This document shows, piece after piece, positions 17,318-27,095 of a stretch of 64,000 nucleotides of DNA. The translations under genes and the position numbers were made by a program. A model generated the notes under the pieces. The model saw only the letters and a program-made list of their open reading frames with translations, searched no databases and was not told where the DNA came from. Origin of the DNA: Staphylococcus succinus (lineage in GTDB: Bacteria > Bacillota > Bacilli > Staphylococcales > Staphylococcaceae); contig NZ_CP118976.1 in assembly GCF_029024945.1 (NCBI RefSeq), forward strand, positions 2,108,001-2,172,000, written 5' to 3'. Each line of letters opens with the position of its first letter. The first letter of the stretch is position 1.

Positions 17318-17818
17318 ATGTCTGAAGGACGCAATAAAACGCAATTAGAAGATATTACTTTATTAGGTAATCAAAATAACAAATATGAATTTGATTATAC
17401 ACCTAATGTTTTAGAATCATTCGATAACAAACATCAAGGCCGCGATTATTTTGTGAAATTTAACTGTCCAGAATTCACCTCTTTATGCCCTATTACTGGT
17501 CAGCCTGATTTCGCTACAATTTATATTTCTTACATCCCTAATATTAAAATGGTAGAATCGAAATCTTTAAAGCTCTATTTATTTAGCTTTAGAAACCATG
17601 GTGATTTTCACGAAGACTGCATGAATATTATTATGAATGATCTTATTGATTTGATGGATCCACACTACATTGAAGTTTGGGGAAAATTCACACCTCGTGG
17701 TGGAATTTCAATCGATCCTTATACAAACTATGGTCGTCCTGATTCTAAATATGAAAAAATGGCAGAACATCGTTTAATGAATCATGATCTTTATCCAGAA
17801 AAAATAGATAATAGATAA
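17318..17818 (+). CDS. queF: NADPH-dependent 7-cyano-7-deazaguanine reductase
   Basis: A 166-residue unimodular QueF that reduces preQ0 nitrile to preQ1 amine, in queuosine tRNA modification. Cys57 in SLCPITGQPDF is the nucleophile that forms the thioimide, and Asp64 follows. The QueF motif is seen as ESKSLKLYLFSFRNHGDFHE. The ribosome-binding site is AAAGGAG. It is the second gene of an operon with a DMT transporter, while its substrate is made by queCDE 22 kb away. Confidence 0.95.
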   Translation: MSEGRNKTQLEDITLLGNQNNKYEFDYTPNVLESFDNKHQGRDYFVKFNCPEFTSLCPITGQPDFATIYISYIPNIKMVESKSLKLYLFSFRNHGDFHEDCMNIIMNDLIDLMDPHYIEVWGKFTPRGGISIDPYTNYGRPDSKYEKMAEHRLMNHDLYPEKIDNR

Positions 17819-17887
17819 CTATTTTTTATCTACGCCTCAACTACAATGATTGAAATTTTGGGATATTAATATATGTCTACCATCATT

Positions 17888-17928
17888 AAACCATCGACTA
17901 AGTCACATGATTTAGCTGATGGTTTTTT
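17888..17928 (+). terminator. queF terminator
   Basis: AAACCATC (17888-17895) pairs with GATGGTTT (17918-17925), with inner CTAA/TTAG pairing, and is followed by T residues. Confidence 0.85.
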
Positions 17929-18102
17929 GTATGCTTTCACGGGGATAAATTACTAAACTTTAATATGACATTCTCCCCCTATGTTCATAGTTTTTTAATG
18001 TATAGTGTGAAAGTTACTTATATTTGAATAATTCAGGGACACACTTGTTTTTTTTATAAAAACAGTATAGAATAAATCCAACCATTTAAGGGGAGGGAAA
18101 TT

Positions 18103-19617
18103 ATGAAAAAAGTTAATCATAGTCACGAAGAAATCATGAAAAGCATTCCAAACAAAGGTTTCTTCGGACATCCAAAAGGACTAAGCACACTATTCTTGAC
18201 TGAGTTTTGGGAGAGATTCAGTTATTATGGTATGAAAGCCATATTAATTTTCTATCTATATTATAGTGTTGCTGACGGTGGCTTCGGGCTTAGCCAAGCA
18301 GTTGCTATGCAAATTGTTGCTATTTACGGAACTTTAATTTATATGTCTGGTCTTATCGGAGGGTGGATTGCAGATCGGATTACTGGAACTCAAGATGCCG
18401 TCTTCTATGGCGGGTTCCTCATCATGTTTGGACATATCCTATTATCCATTCCGGGTAATTTAACAGCAGCAATGATAGCTTTACTTCTAATTATCGCAGG
18501 TACAGGGTTATTAAAACCAAATATCTCTACTACTGTTGGTGAATTATATGAACGCAATGATCCAAGACGTGATGCAGCATTTACGTTATTTTACATGGGG
18601 ATTAATTTAGGGGCATTGCTTTCACCTTTAATTACTGGGCAATTGCAAACTAAAATTGGTTTCCACGCTGGTTTTTTAGCAGCAGCAATTGGAATGTTTT
18701 TTGGTCTTATCGTTTTTGCACTCAAACGTAAAAAGAATTTAGGGTTAGCTGGTCGCAATGTGCCAATACCGTTAACAAGACCAGAAATCAAAAAATTCGT
18801 ACTTATTACTGTTGGCGTTATCGTTTTATTCTTAATATATTTATGGATTCTACATTTAAATAATGCCTTAACATTAGGTAACTTTAGTTTCTTAATTACA
18901 CTGTTAGGTATTGTGTTACCGGTATACATATTCCTTAATATGATATTAAGTAAGAATATAACAAAAGATGAACGTTCACGTGTTTATAGTTATGTACCTT
19001 TATATATTACTTCCGTGGCTTTCTGGATGATTCAAGAACAAGGTTCAACGATACTTGCAACATTTGCAGATAAAAAAACACAATTAGAAATGTCAGAATT
19101 AACAAATGGTTTAATTGATTTTTCAATACCTGCAGCATGGGCACAGTCATTAAATCCCATTTTCATTGTGCTCTTGGCACCAATTTTCGCAACACTTTGG
19201 ATGAAATTAGGAAAGTACAACCCGCCTACCGTACACAAATTTGCTATCGGCACGATTATCGCGGGCTTATCCTATTTAATTATGATTATTCCATTAGCTA
19301 CAGGCAACGCGTTAATCAATCCATTATGGCTTGTACTCAGTTTCTTATTGATTACGATTGGTGAACTTTGTATCTCACCAGTAGGTTTATCTACAACTAC
19401 TAAATTAGCACCAATAACGTTCACTGCACGTATGATGAGCCTATGGATGCTAAGTAATGCAACTGCACAAGGGCTTAACGCTCAACTTGTTGTTGTCTAT
19501 ACAAAGATGAATCAAAGTGACTACTTTATGTACTCAGGCCTTATCGCTGTAATAATTGGTATTCTATTACTGATTTTTTCACCAAAAGTAAGACGTGCTA
19601 TGAAAGGCGTATATTAA
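18103..19617 (+). CDS. dtpT: Di-/tripeptide transporter (POT family), copy 1
   Basis: A 504-residue proton-coupled peptide importer of the POT/PTR2 family with about 14 helices. The proton-coupling motif EFWERFSYYGMKA on helix 1, GGWIADRITG between helices 2 and 3, and the FYMGINLGALLSPL signature are intact. It has its own terminator at 19639-19675 and a ribosome-binding site AAGGGGAGG. A close paralogue follows 236 bases later in the same direction, so this is half of a tandem pair. Peptide uptake would feed peptidases such as PepT. Confidence 0.92.
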   Translation: MKKVNHSHEEIMKSIPNKGFFGHPKGLSTLFLTEFWERFSYYGMKAILIFYLYYSVADGGFGLSQAVAMQIVAIYGTLIYMSGLIGGWIADRITGTQDAVFYGGFLIMFGHILLSIPGNLTAAMIALLLIIAGTGLLKPNISTTVGELYERNDPRRDAAFTLFYMGINLGALLSPLITGQLQTKIGFHAGFLAAAIGMFFGLIVFALKRKKNLGLAGRNVPIPLTRPEIKKFVLITVGVIVLFLIYLWILHLNNALTLGNFSFLITLLGIVLPVYIFLNMILSKNITKDERSRVYSYVPLYITSVAFWMIQEQGSTILATFADKKTQLEMSELTNGLIDFSIPAAWAQSLNPIFIVLLAPIFATLWMKLGKYNPPTVHKFAIGTIIAGLSYLIMIIPLATGNALINPLWLVLSFLLITIGELCISPVGLSTTTKLAPITFTARMMSLWMLSNATAQGLNAQLVVVYTKMNQSDYFMYSGLIAVIIGILLLIFSPKVRRAMKGVY

Positions 19618-19638
19618 AAATACACTCTGTACTTTTCC

Positions 19639-19675
19639 AAAACAGTAGTGGTACCTAATCGTACCCTACTGTTTT
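19639..19675 (+). terminator. Terminator between the two dtpT genes
   Basis: AAAACAGTAG (19639-19648) and CTACTGTTTT (19666-19675) with inner GGTAC/GTACC pairing, then ATTTTTTT. The tandem genes are therefore separate transcription units. Confidence 0.85.
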
Positions 19676-19744
19676 ATTTTTTTCTAAAACAATGAATACT
19701 ACCACTCAAATAAATTTAATGCAATTCATTACAAAAATTAACTG

Positions 19745-19776
19745 AATATTTAGAATATTGCTATTTTGAGAATATT
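19745..19776 (+). promoter_or_regulatory. Two CodY-like motifs upstream of dtpT copy 2
   Basis: AATATTTAGAATATT (19745-19759) and TATTTTGAGAATATT (19762-19776) each match the CodY consensus AATTTTCWGAAAATT at 12 of 15 bases and lie 17 bases apart. CodY represses peptide uptake genes when branched-chain amino acids and GTP are high. In AT-rich DNA such partial matches also arise by chance. Confidence 0.35.
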
Positions 19777-19853
19777 ATTGAAATTCAATTATATAAGGAG
19801 TAAAATGTTTTTTATATATTTTTACAGGGAGCAAGAAAGGACGGGAATGTTTT

Positions 19854-21362
19854 ATGCAAAATCAAGATACAGCCCAAGATCAAGCTGTCCAATCAATTCC
19901 TCAAAGAGGCTTCTTTGGACACCCTAAAGGACTAGGTGTTTTATTCTTTGTTGAATTTTGGGAAAGATTCAGCTATTACGGTATGCGCGCATTACTTATT
20001 TTCTATATGTATTTTGCTATAAAAGATGGCGGCCTAGGTATGGACAAAGCAACTGCTCAATCCGTTATGGCAGTCTACGGCGCACTTATTTATATGACTT
20101 CGGTACTTGGAGGATGGATTGCAGATAGAATTACAGGAACACGTACAGCTACCTTAATAGGTGGCGTCTTAATTATTATAGGTCATATATGCTTAAGTTT
20201 ACCTTTCGCAGCAGTCGGACTATTTGTATCTATGTTCTTTATTATCGTTGGTTCTGGATTAATGAAACCAAATATTTCAAATATTGTCGGTAGATTATAC
20301 CCTCAAAATGATTTACGTTTAGATGCTGGTTTCGTTATTTTCTATATGGCTGTAAACTTAGGTGGTCTACTGTCACCTTTAATATTAAATCAATTTGTTG
20401 ATTCTGGTGACTTTCATGCAGGCTTCTTAATAGCTGCAGTCGGAATGGCACTTGGTTTAATTTGGTACATTATATTTAATAGAAAAAATTTAGGGTCAAT
20501 TGGGATGACAGCTTCCAACCCATTAAATCAAAGCGAAAAAAAGAAATTTACAATTTTATTTGCAGCAGCAATTATACTGATTGTAGTCGTTTTACTTGTT
20601 ACAGGGTTAACTGGGACGCTATCATTTAATTTAGTCAGTACAACAGTGCTTGTAATCGGCGTACTTTTACCAATTATTTACTTTACGATTATGATACGTA
20701 GTAAGGATGTAACACCTGATGAGCGTTCACGAGTAATCGCGTTTATCCCACTATTTATCTTAGGCGTACTCTTTTGGTCTATCCAAGAACAAGGCGCTAA
20801 TGTATTGAATATTTACGCCTTTGAAAGTTCAGATATGACATTAAATATTTTTGGATGGACAACAGGTTTCGGTCCTGCATTATTCCAATCTATTAACCCA
20901 TTGTTTATCGTATTGCTCGCACCGATAGTTTCTATCATTTGGGCAAAAATGGCTAAACGCCAACCAAGTCTAGCAACTAAATTTGTATTAGGGACACTTT
21001 TAGCTGGTGCTTCCTATATTATGATTGCGTTAATTGGTCATTCAGCAGGAAATGCAACTGTGAGTGTCAATTGGGTGATTCTATCGTATATTATTTGTGT
21101 AATTGGCGAATTATGTTTATCACCTACGGGTAACAGCGCAGCAGTCAAACTTGCTCCAAAAGCATTTAATGCGCAAATGATGAGTTTATGGTTATTAACA
21201 AATGCATGTGCCCAAGCTATTAATGGAACATTAGTAAAATTAATCGAACCGCTTGGCTATAAGAACTATTTCTTATTCTTAGGTTCGATTGCTATTATTG
21301 TCAGTCTCATTATTCTTGCATTTGTACCTAAAATCATTAAAGGCATGCGTGGTATTAAGTAA
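19854..21362 (+). CDS. Di-/tripeptide transporter (POT family), copy 2
   Basis: A 502-residue POT-family peptide importer, clearly a paralogue of the gene before it: GFFGHPKGL, EFWERFSYYGMRA, GGWIADRITGT, KPNISNIVG and the IQEQGA segment align position by position, with divergence in helices and loops. All coupling residues remain, so it should be active. It has a separate leader, with AAGGACGG upstream of the start, and its own terminator. Different control and substrate range from copy 1 are likely but not shown. Confidence 0.9.
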   Translation: MQNQDTAQDQAVQSIPQRGFFGHPKGLGVLFFVEFWERFSYYGMRALLIFYMYFAIKDGGLGMDKATAQSVMAVYGALIYMTSVLGGWIADRITGTRTATLIGGVLIIIGHICLSLPFAAVGLFVSMFFIIVGSGLMKPNISNIVGRLYPQNDLRLDAGFVIFYMAVNLGGLLSPLILNQFVDSGDFHAGFLIAAVGMALGLIWYIIFNRKNLGSIGMTASNPLNQSEKKKFTILFAAAIILIVVVLLVTGLTGTLSFNLVSTTVLVIGVLLPIIYFTIMIRSKDVTPDERSRVIAFIPLFILGVLFWSIQEQGANVLNIYAFESSDMTLNIFGWTTGFGPALFQSINPLFIVLLAPIVSIIWAKMAKRQPSLATKFVLGTLLAGASYIMIALIGHSAGNATVSVNWVILSYIICVIGELCLSPTGNSAAVKLAPKAFNAQMMSLWLLTNACAQAINGTLVKLIEPLGYKNYFLFLGSIAIIVSLIILAFVPKIIKGMRGIK

Positions 21363-21375
21363 TACTTACATTCTG

Positions 21376-21408
21376 ACTACTAAAGATATATCTTTAGTAG
21401 TTTTTTTT
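21376..21408 (+). terminator. Terminator after dtpT copy 2
   Basis: ACTACTAAAGATA and TATCTTTAGTAGT form a 13-bp stem directly followed by a run of T. Confidence 0.9.
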
Positions 21409-21472
21409 ATTTTTTAAGAAAATAGGGTAAAATTAGGAAGTAATAAAAACTAAAAGAAATATGGTGAATCGA

Positions 21473-22414
21473 TTGAGTAATACAAAATATAATCACGGTG
21501 TAATATTTTATCATGAACATTCCGGTATCAAAGATATTTTTAGAGGTCTGGGGGACGTCGCATCTTCACTAACTACTTTTTGTAAACATCTCTCTATTCA
21601 ATTAAGTGAAAATGAAGGCGATATTCTCAAGTACTGTCAAAAAATAAAAGATGGTAGTTATAGTGATGATGTCGATATTATTTTCATTTTAGGTGGAGAT
21701 GGGACCGTTAATGAACTTATCAACGGCGTCATGCAAAGTGAATTAGAGATCCCTATCGGCATTATTCCAGGTGGTACATTTAACGATTTTGTAAAAACCT
21801 TAAACTTAAATCCAAGACATAAGGTTGCGAGTCAACAATTAATAGAAGCTGAATTAAAATCTTATGATGTAATGAAAGTAAATGGACAATACGCATTGAA
21901 TTTTGTTGGTCTTGGGCTGATTGTGCAAAACGCCGAAAATGTTCAAAATGGAAACAAAGATGTATTTGGTAAATTGAGTTATGTAGGCTCTACTGTAAAA
22001 ACATTACTTAACCCAGAGCATTTTGATTATAAAGTGACTGTTGATGACAAGACAATTGATGGAAACACATCTATGCTTGTAGTAGCCAATGGTCCCTTCA
22101 TAGGCGGTAGCCGTATTCCATTAACTGATTTATCACCGAGTGATGGTTATCTCAATATGTTTATATTTAAAGAACAAGGTTCTAGTGTGTTAAACGACGT
22201 ATTTAAACAACGTGATAGCATGAATTGGAACAATATGACTGATGGTATCCAGCATGTCTTAGGCAAGACAATCACTGTGGAAACAGAGCCACAGGCAAAA
22301 GTAGATATCGATGGCGAAATCGCCTTAGAAACGCCGCTTCAGATTGAAGTCATTCCTGAGGCAGTACAAATTTTGACATTAATTGATGACGATCAAAATA
22401 ATCAAACAACATAA
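21473..22414 (+). CDS. Diacylglycerol kinase-like lipid kinase (YegS/BmrU family)
   Basis: A 313-residue cytoplasmic lipid kinase. The nucleotide motif ILGGDGTVNELING and the lipid-kinase motif IPGGTFNDFVKTL are intact, and GPFIGGSRIPLTDLSPSDG with IDGEIALETP closes the catalytic domain. I prefer TTG 21473, behind GGTGA, since the S. aureus relative starts there; the alternative is ATG 21461, which has a weak site and adds four residues. The family phosphorylates diacylglycerol or related lipids; the substrate here is unproven. It forms a single unit with its own terminator. Confidence 0.85.
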   Translation: MSNTKYNHGVIFYHEHSGIKDIFRGLGDVASSLTTFCKHLSIQLSENEGDILKYCQKIKDGSYSDDVDIIFILGGDGTVNELINGVMQSELEIPIGIIPGGTFNDFVKTLNLNPRHKVASQQLIEAELKSYDVMKVNGQYALNFVGLGLIVQNAENVQNGNKDVFGKLSYVGSTVKTLLNPEHFDYKVTVDDKTIDGNTSMLVVANGPFIGGSRIPLTDLSPSDGYLNMFIFKEQGSSVLNDVFKQRDSMNWNNMTDGIQHVLGKTITVETEPQAKVDIDGEIALETPLQIEVIPEAVQILTLIDDDQNNQTT

Positions 22415-22450
22415 AACAATTGAACTTCACATTATTGTTTCACATGAAAT

Positions 22451-22486
22451 AAAAGGTGATACCCGCTATATGGGTATCACCTTTTT
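22451..22486 (+). terminator. Terminator after the lipid kinase gene
   Basis: AAAAGGTGATACCC (22451-22464) and GGGTATCACCTTTT (22472-22485) with a seven-base loop, bounded by A and T runs. It can also act on the convergent nucleotidase gene. Confidence 0.9.
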
Positions 22487-22548
22487 AAAATTAAAATATA
22501 CTACAATAGACATTAGCCACGTGTGTTTATCAAAATAATAGACAAATA

Positions 22549-23097
22549 TTAAATATTATATTCAATATCCCCTAAGAAATAATTTTCTACGTCTTTCCAG
22601 TTATTTACTCGTGCAAATCTATCATCATGAATGTTATGCGAAGCTGTGTACATAATTGGTGTACCAGTAAATATACTCAACTGTCTTGGATTATCATCAA
22701 TTAAATAATCAGCCTTCACAATATTTTTACGTCCACAAAAAACAAATTGTTGTGGATCTAAAAATGAAAAATGCTCTCTCAACCAAGCGTATTTATCATG
22801 AAACGATGTTGGCACATCCATCGCTGCAGTCGCAATATAAACATCATAATGCGCAGTTAATTTTTTAACAACATCTTGGGCATCTTCCATAATTTCAAGT
22901 TTTTTGAAAAAGCCAGGTTCACGTAAGATTTCTGTTAATAAGCCGTCATGTTCAGGCATCGCATGTCTTAATTTCTTCCCGTCCAACATATCATAAGAGA
23001 TATCCAAATCTGTACGTTTATTTACATCATTAATAAGCGCACCTACTGTATCAGCTAAAACTTCATCCATATCGATAGCAATTGATTTTCTTGTCAT
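22549..23097 (-). CDS. 5'(3')-deoxyribonucleotidase (HAD family)
   Basis: A 182-residue HAD phosphatase of the NT5C type, which dephosphorylates deoxyribonucleoside monophosphates. The nucleophile motif reads AIDMDEVLADT, a Thr follows in YIATAAM, and the acidic motif is DYLIDDNPRQL. The start follows AGGAGTAGTAA. It is a single gene between a lipid kinase and hisC. Its role may be to balance nucleotide pools, which would complement the nearby nrd operon, but I see no shared control. Confidence 0.85.
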   Translation of the reverse strand: MTRKSIAIDMDEVLADTVGALINDVNKRTDLDISYDMLDGKKLRHAMPEHDGLLTEILREPGFFKKLEIMEDAQDVVKKLTAHYDVYIATAAMDVPTSFHDKYAWLREHFSFLDPQQFVFCGRKNIVKADYLIDDNPRQLSIFTGTPIMYTASHNIHDDRFARVNNWKDVENYFLGDIEYNI

Positions 23098-23374
23098 TTA
23101 CTACTCCTACTTCCTTTTAAATATCTTTATTCAACATACTTAAATGTCACAATAAAGCATTATAATCATCAAACTTAACTTAATGTTACCGCATATCATT
23201 ATAGCAAAGAATGCTCATAGAAAAGCAAATTACACGCATAGTTTTAATATCATTCTTTTGTTATATGCTTTCTATAACATTTCAAACATGTATAGCTAAC
23301 ACTCATTTCATTACAATACTTCGTAATACATAATTTAGTTTGGCGAACGCTTGTATATACCTAAGTTTCTTTAT

Positions 23375-24430
23375 TTATAAATCAAAATGTTTCAATACTT
23401 CAATCATTTTATCATTATGTTCTGGGAAGCCTATCGTAATACGGACACCATTGGGAAATTCTCTAGTAATACAACCTACATTCAAAAAGGCTTCGTATAA
23501 GTCATGAGGTTTATTTGTATTAATATAAACAAAATTCGTTTGGCTTGGATAAAAGGCATTACTATTTTCAAGTTCAAAAAATTTCGCTCTTTCTTGAGCA
23601 TTACGTTCACGTATAGATGTCAAATACGCTTGATCTTCTAAGGCTGCTAATGCAGCATATTCAGATAAACGTCCTACGTTAAATGGTGGACGAATAATGT
23701 TCCATTTTTCAATGGCTTCTTTTGCTGCTACTACATAGCCAATACGCATGCCAGCTAAGCCATATGCTTTAGAAAATGTACGTAGTAAAAAGGCATTTGA
23801 AAATTGTTGTTGTAATGCCAACGTATTAGGAAAATCATCAGCAGTGACAAATTCTACATATGCTTCATCTATAATGACAGGAATATGACTAGGTACGCGT
23901 TGTAAAAATTGTTGTAATTCATCGTGTGGGACATAAGTGCCCGTTGGATTATTTGGATTACACAACCATACAAGCTTTGTATCATCATCTATCTCTGCCA
24001 ATATACCTTCTAAATCAAAATAGCCTTTATTTAATGGAACTTGAGTGACATTCGCTGATTCAACAATCGCATTATGATAATATTGACCAAATGTCATTTC
24101 ACTCGTTACAATCTTATCTCCTACCGTTAACACTGCACGTGAAATCATTAAAATTACTTCATCTAAACCTGCACCAAATAAAATACGAGATGCATCGACG
24201 TCTAAATGTTTGCTAATTGCTTCCTTGATTAATGGAGAACCCGTTTCAGGATAAAAATGTAATTCATCTAAGTGAGATTGAATTGCTTCTTTTACCTTTG
24301 GTGATGGACCATATAAATTTTCATTAGAAGCTAACTTATATAATTCACCTTCAATTCCATATGCCTCTTTTAATGCTCTAGGTGATAAACCTGGTTGATA
24401 TGCTGATAATTGCTCAATTTGTTTTTTCAT
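23375..24430 (-). CDS. hisC: Histidinol-phosphate aminotransferase
   Basis: A 351-residue class I/II PLP aminotransferase. SNENLYGPSP, CNPNNPTGTYV, DEAYVEF and the PLP-lysine motif TFSKAYGLAGMRIGY, with Arg in RITIGFPEHN for the substrate carboxylate, give the HisC order. It transfers the amino group to imidazole-acetol phosphate in histidine synthesis, and can also act on aromatic amino acids. It stands alone, away from a his operon, so the aromatic role is plausible. Ribosome-binding site AAGGAGG. Confidence 0.9.
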   Translation of the reverse strand: MKKQIEQLSAYQPGLSPRALKEAYGIEGELYKLASNENLYGPSPKVKEAIQSHLDELHFYPETGSPLIKEAISKHLDVDASRILFGAGLDEVILMISRAVLTVGDKIVTSEMTFGQYYHNAIVESANVTQVPLNKGYFDLEGILAEIDDDTKLVWLCNPNNPTGTYVPHDELQQFLQRVPSHIPVIIDEAYVEFVTADDFPNTLALQQQFSNAFLLRTFSKAYGLAGMRIGYVVAAKEAIEKWNIIRPPFNVGRLSEYAALAALEDQAYLTSIRERNAQERAKFFELENSNAFYPSQTNFVYINTNKPHDLYEAFLNVGCITREFPNGVRITIGFPEHNDKMIEVLKHFDL

Positions 24431-24550
24431 CGTTGTTACGGTCCTCCTTAAATTTACAGAAATTTCAAAACTTATTAACCATTATAAACCTTTATAGTGT
24501 TGAAAACAATGCTCCCTCTAACTCCATTTTTACTTTGTTAGTAATAAAAT

Positions 24551-24602
24551 AAGCATCCACTCATGATACATATTTAAAGATATGTTTCATGAGTGGATGC
24601 TT
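24551..24602 (-). terminator. opuCB terminator
   Basis: Sixteen-base arms (AAGCATCCACTCATGA at 24551-24566 and its complement at 24587-24602), with CATAT/ATATG pairing inside, followed on the minus strand by ATTTTATT. Confidence 0.88.
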
Positions 24603-24618
24603 GCAAAAAGACCAGCGT

Positions 24619-26136
24619 TTAATTTATTAAATGATGTTTTTCTAAATAGTTTCGAGCAACTTGATAAGGGTCTTTTTTCTTAACTGTTACCTCATAATTC
24701 ATTTGTTGCATATCTTCGTTTGAAATTTTACCAGCTAATTTATTAAGTGGATCTTTAATTTCAGGATGTGCTTTTAAATATGATTTTTTAAACATTGGTG
24801 CGCCTTGATATGGCGGGAATACGTGTTTATCATCCCTTAATACGACCATATTATATTGTTTTAATTCAGCATCTGTTGAATACGCATCTATTAAATTAAT
24901 ATCTCCACTTTTAACAGCTTGGTAACGTAATTTAGGCTCCATTGTTTTGATATTATCAACATGTAGATGATAAGCTTTTTGCACAGCTGGATAACCATCT
25001 TCTCGATCGTTAAATTCCATTGTGAAGCCAGGTTTGATCTCACTACTCACTTTATTTAAATCCCCAATTGTCTTAAGATTATGCTTCTTAGCAAAATCTT
25101 TTTTTACTGCTAAAGCATAAGTGTTATTGTATTTCATTGGTTTCAACATAGTCATACCTTTTTTATCTTCTAAACTAGATTTAGCTTGATGGTATACCTT
25201 GTCTTCTTGCTTAGACTTCAAATCTTCCTTAGTTAATTCACCTAGCACAGTCCCCGTAAACTCAAGATAGCCATCAATATCGTCTGATTTTAAGGCATTA
25301 AAAAGAAATGAAGTTTTACCCATACCATCTTTCACTTCGACTGTGTCATCTGTTTCTTCTTCAATTAAAATTTTATACATATTAGTAATCACTGATGGCT
25401 CTGAACCTAACTTACCCGCTAATGTTACTTTATCACCTTTTTGGGCTAATATCGGCGCAATAATGACAAGAAGCAATAAAAGAATAATACAGGCCAAGGA
25501 AATGACTAATTTTTTATACGATAGCTTTTGCATGTAACGCAATACTAAATCAAATAATATAGCCAATAAAGCTGCTGGTATTGCTCCAATAAGAATTAAG
25601 GAGCTATCATTTCTATCAATACCAAGTAATATGAGATCTCCCAATCCACCTGCTCCAATTAACGCTGCTAACGTAGCAGTCCCAATAATTAGGACCATTG
25701 CTGTACGCAACCCTGCCATGATTACAGGCATCGCAATTGGCAATTCTACTTTTGCTAACCTGCGTCCCGGTTTCATTCCTATGCCTTTGGCAGCCTCAAC
25801 TAAAGAGGAATCCACCTCACTTATCCCTGTATATGTATTTCTCAAAATAGGTAATAAGGCATAAACAACTAAGGCAATAACTGCAGGGACTTTGCCAATA
25901 CCAAATAATGGAATCATTAGACCAAGTAAAGCTAATGATGGGATTGTTTGCAATATAGCTGCTATATTCATAACGATTTCTGATACCTTGCGCGTTTTCG
26001 TTAATAATATACCGAGAGGTACACCGATGAATGCAGCAATCAATAATGCTAGAAATGAAATTTGGATATGCTCAAAAATAGTAGTTATTAATTGCCCTTT
26101 ACGTTCAGAAAGTGTACGAATGAATTCATTCATCAA
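24619..26136 (-). CDS. opuCB: Osmolyte ABC importer, permease fused to substrate-binding domain
   Basis: A 505-residue two-domain protein. Residues 1-210 form a ProW-type permease with about six helices and the EAA-like loop VEAAKGIGMKPGRRLAKVELP. After one more helix (about 215-232), residues from about 240 on form an OpuAC-type binding domain (KVTLAGKLGSEPSVITNMYKI, then RDDKHVFPPYQGAP), displayed outside the cell. It imports glycine betaine, carnitine or choline with the ATPase encoded before it. The two genes overlap by four bases. Confidence 0.88.
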   Translation of the reverse strand: MMNEFIRTLSERKGQLITTIFEHIQISFLALLIAAFIGVPLGILLTKTRKVSEIVMNIAAILQTIPSLALLGLMIPLFGIGKVPAVIALVVYALLPILRNTYTGISEVDSSLVEAAKGIGMKPGRRLAKVELPIAMPVIMAGLRTAMVLIIGTATLAALIGAGGLGDLILLGIDRNDSSLILIGAIPAALLAILFDLVLRYMQKLSYKKLVISLACIILLLLLVIIAPILAQKGDKVTLAGKLGSEPSVITNMYKILIEEETDDTVEVKDGMGKTSFLFNALKSDDIDGYLEFTGTVLGELTKEDLKSKQEDKVYHQAKSSLEDKKGMTMLKPMKYNNTYALAVKKDFAKKHNLKTIGDLNKVSSEIKPGFTMEFNDREDGYPAVQKAYHLHVDNIKTMEPKLRYQAVKSGDINLIDAYSTDAELKQYNMVVLRDDKHVFPPYQGAPMFKKSYLKAHPEIKDPLNKLAGKISNEDMQQMNYEVTVKKKDPYQVARNYLEKHHLIN

Positions 26137-27095
26137 TTTTGACCTCCTTTACGAAAATCTGACAAAAACTTAAACATATCCTCTCGTTTAAGCACACATT
26201 GTGTTGACTTTGTATTATCTTCAATAATAATCGCCTCATGTTCTGCTAAATCAGCGTAAACTTCTTTTACTAACTGATCACTACTAAATATAGGATACCC
26301 TTTGGTTATTACTTGTTCATCAATGCTTAGATTTCCAGTAACTTCCGATAACTTTATATCATTAATCGACAATTTAGCTTTATCACCTATAAATTGTTTT
26401 ACAAAATCATTATTAGGATGAGTAACAAATCCATTAGGGGTATCGATTTGTTCAACGTGACCTTCATTTAATAAACAAATACGATCACCTAACTTCATTG
26501 CTTCTTCAATATCATGAGTTACAAAAACGATTGTCTTTTTAATTTTTTGTTGTAATTTTATTAAATCATCTTGTAACTTTTCTCGACTAATAGGATCCAA
26601 AGCACTGAAAGGTTCATCCATTAATATGACTGGAGGATCAGCTGCTAGCGCTCGTACAACCCCTACACGTTGACGCTGTCCACCAGATAATTCCTCTGGC
26701 TTTCGTGCTTTGTATAATTCTGGTTCTAGGCCTACCATGTCCAATAATTCATCGATTCGAGCCTCGATATCTTGCTCTTTCCACTTCTTCATTTGAGGTA
26801 CTTGTGCAATATTCTCTCTAATAGTCATATGTGGGAATAATGCAATTTGTTGTAAAACATAGCCAATATCCCATCTCATTTCATAAACGGGATATTCACT
26901 GATAGGTTTATTTTTAAAATAAATATAACCATTAGATAATGTAATTAAACGGTTTATCATTTTTAATGTTGTTGTCTTTCCACACCCTGATGGGCCGATT
27001 AATACAAAGAATTCTCCTTCTTCAATGTTAAAGCTTATATCATCTACTGCTGTTTTAGTCCCATATTTTTTTACTACATTTTTAAATTCTATCAC
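26133..27095 (-). CDS. opuCA: Osmolyte ABC importer ATPase
   Basis: A 320-residue ATPase of the OpuCA/ProV class. Walker A GPSGCGKTT, signature LSGGQRQRVG, Walker B VILMDEPFSALD and switch His in VTHD are intact. The C-terminal 80 residues after GDKAKLS are shorter than two full CBS domains, so ionic-strength sensing would rest on a reduced module. It starts behind AAGGTGACAAAG and overlaps the permease fusion by ATGA-type coupling. Confidence 0.9.
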   Translation of the reverse strand: MIEFKNVVKKYGTKTAVDDISFNIEEGEFFVLIGPSGCGKTTTLKMINRLITLSNGYIYFKNKPISEYPVYEMRWDIGYVLQQIALFPHMTIRENIAQVPQMKKWKEQDIEARIDELLDMVGLEPELYKARKPEELSGGQRQRVGVVRALAADPPVILMDEPFSALDPISREKLQDDLIKLQQKIKKTIVFVTHDIEEAMKLGDRICLLNEGHVEQIDTPNGFVTHPNNDFVKQFIGDKAKLSINDIKLSEVTGNLSIDEQVITKGYPIFSSDQLVKEVYADLAEHEAIIIEDNTKSTQCVLKREDMFKFLSDFRKGGQN

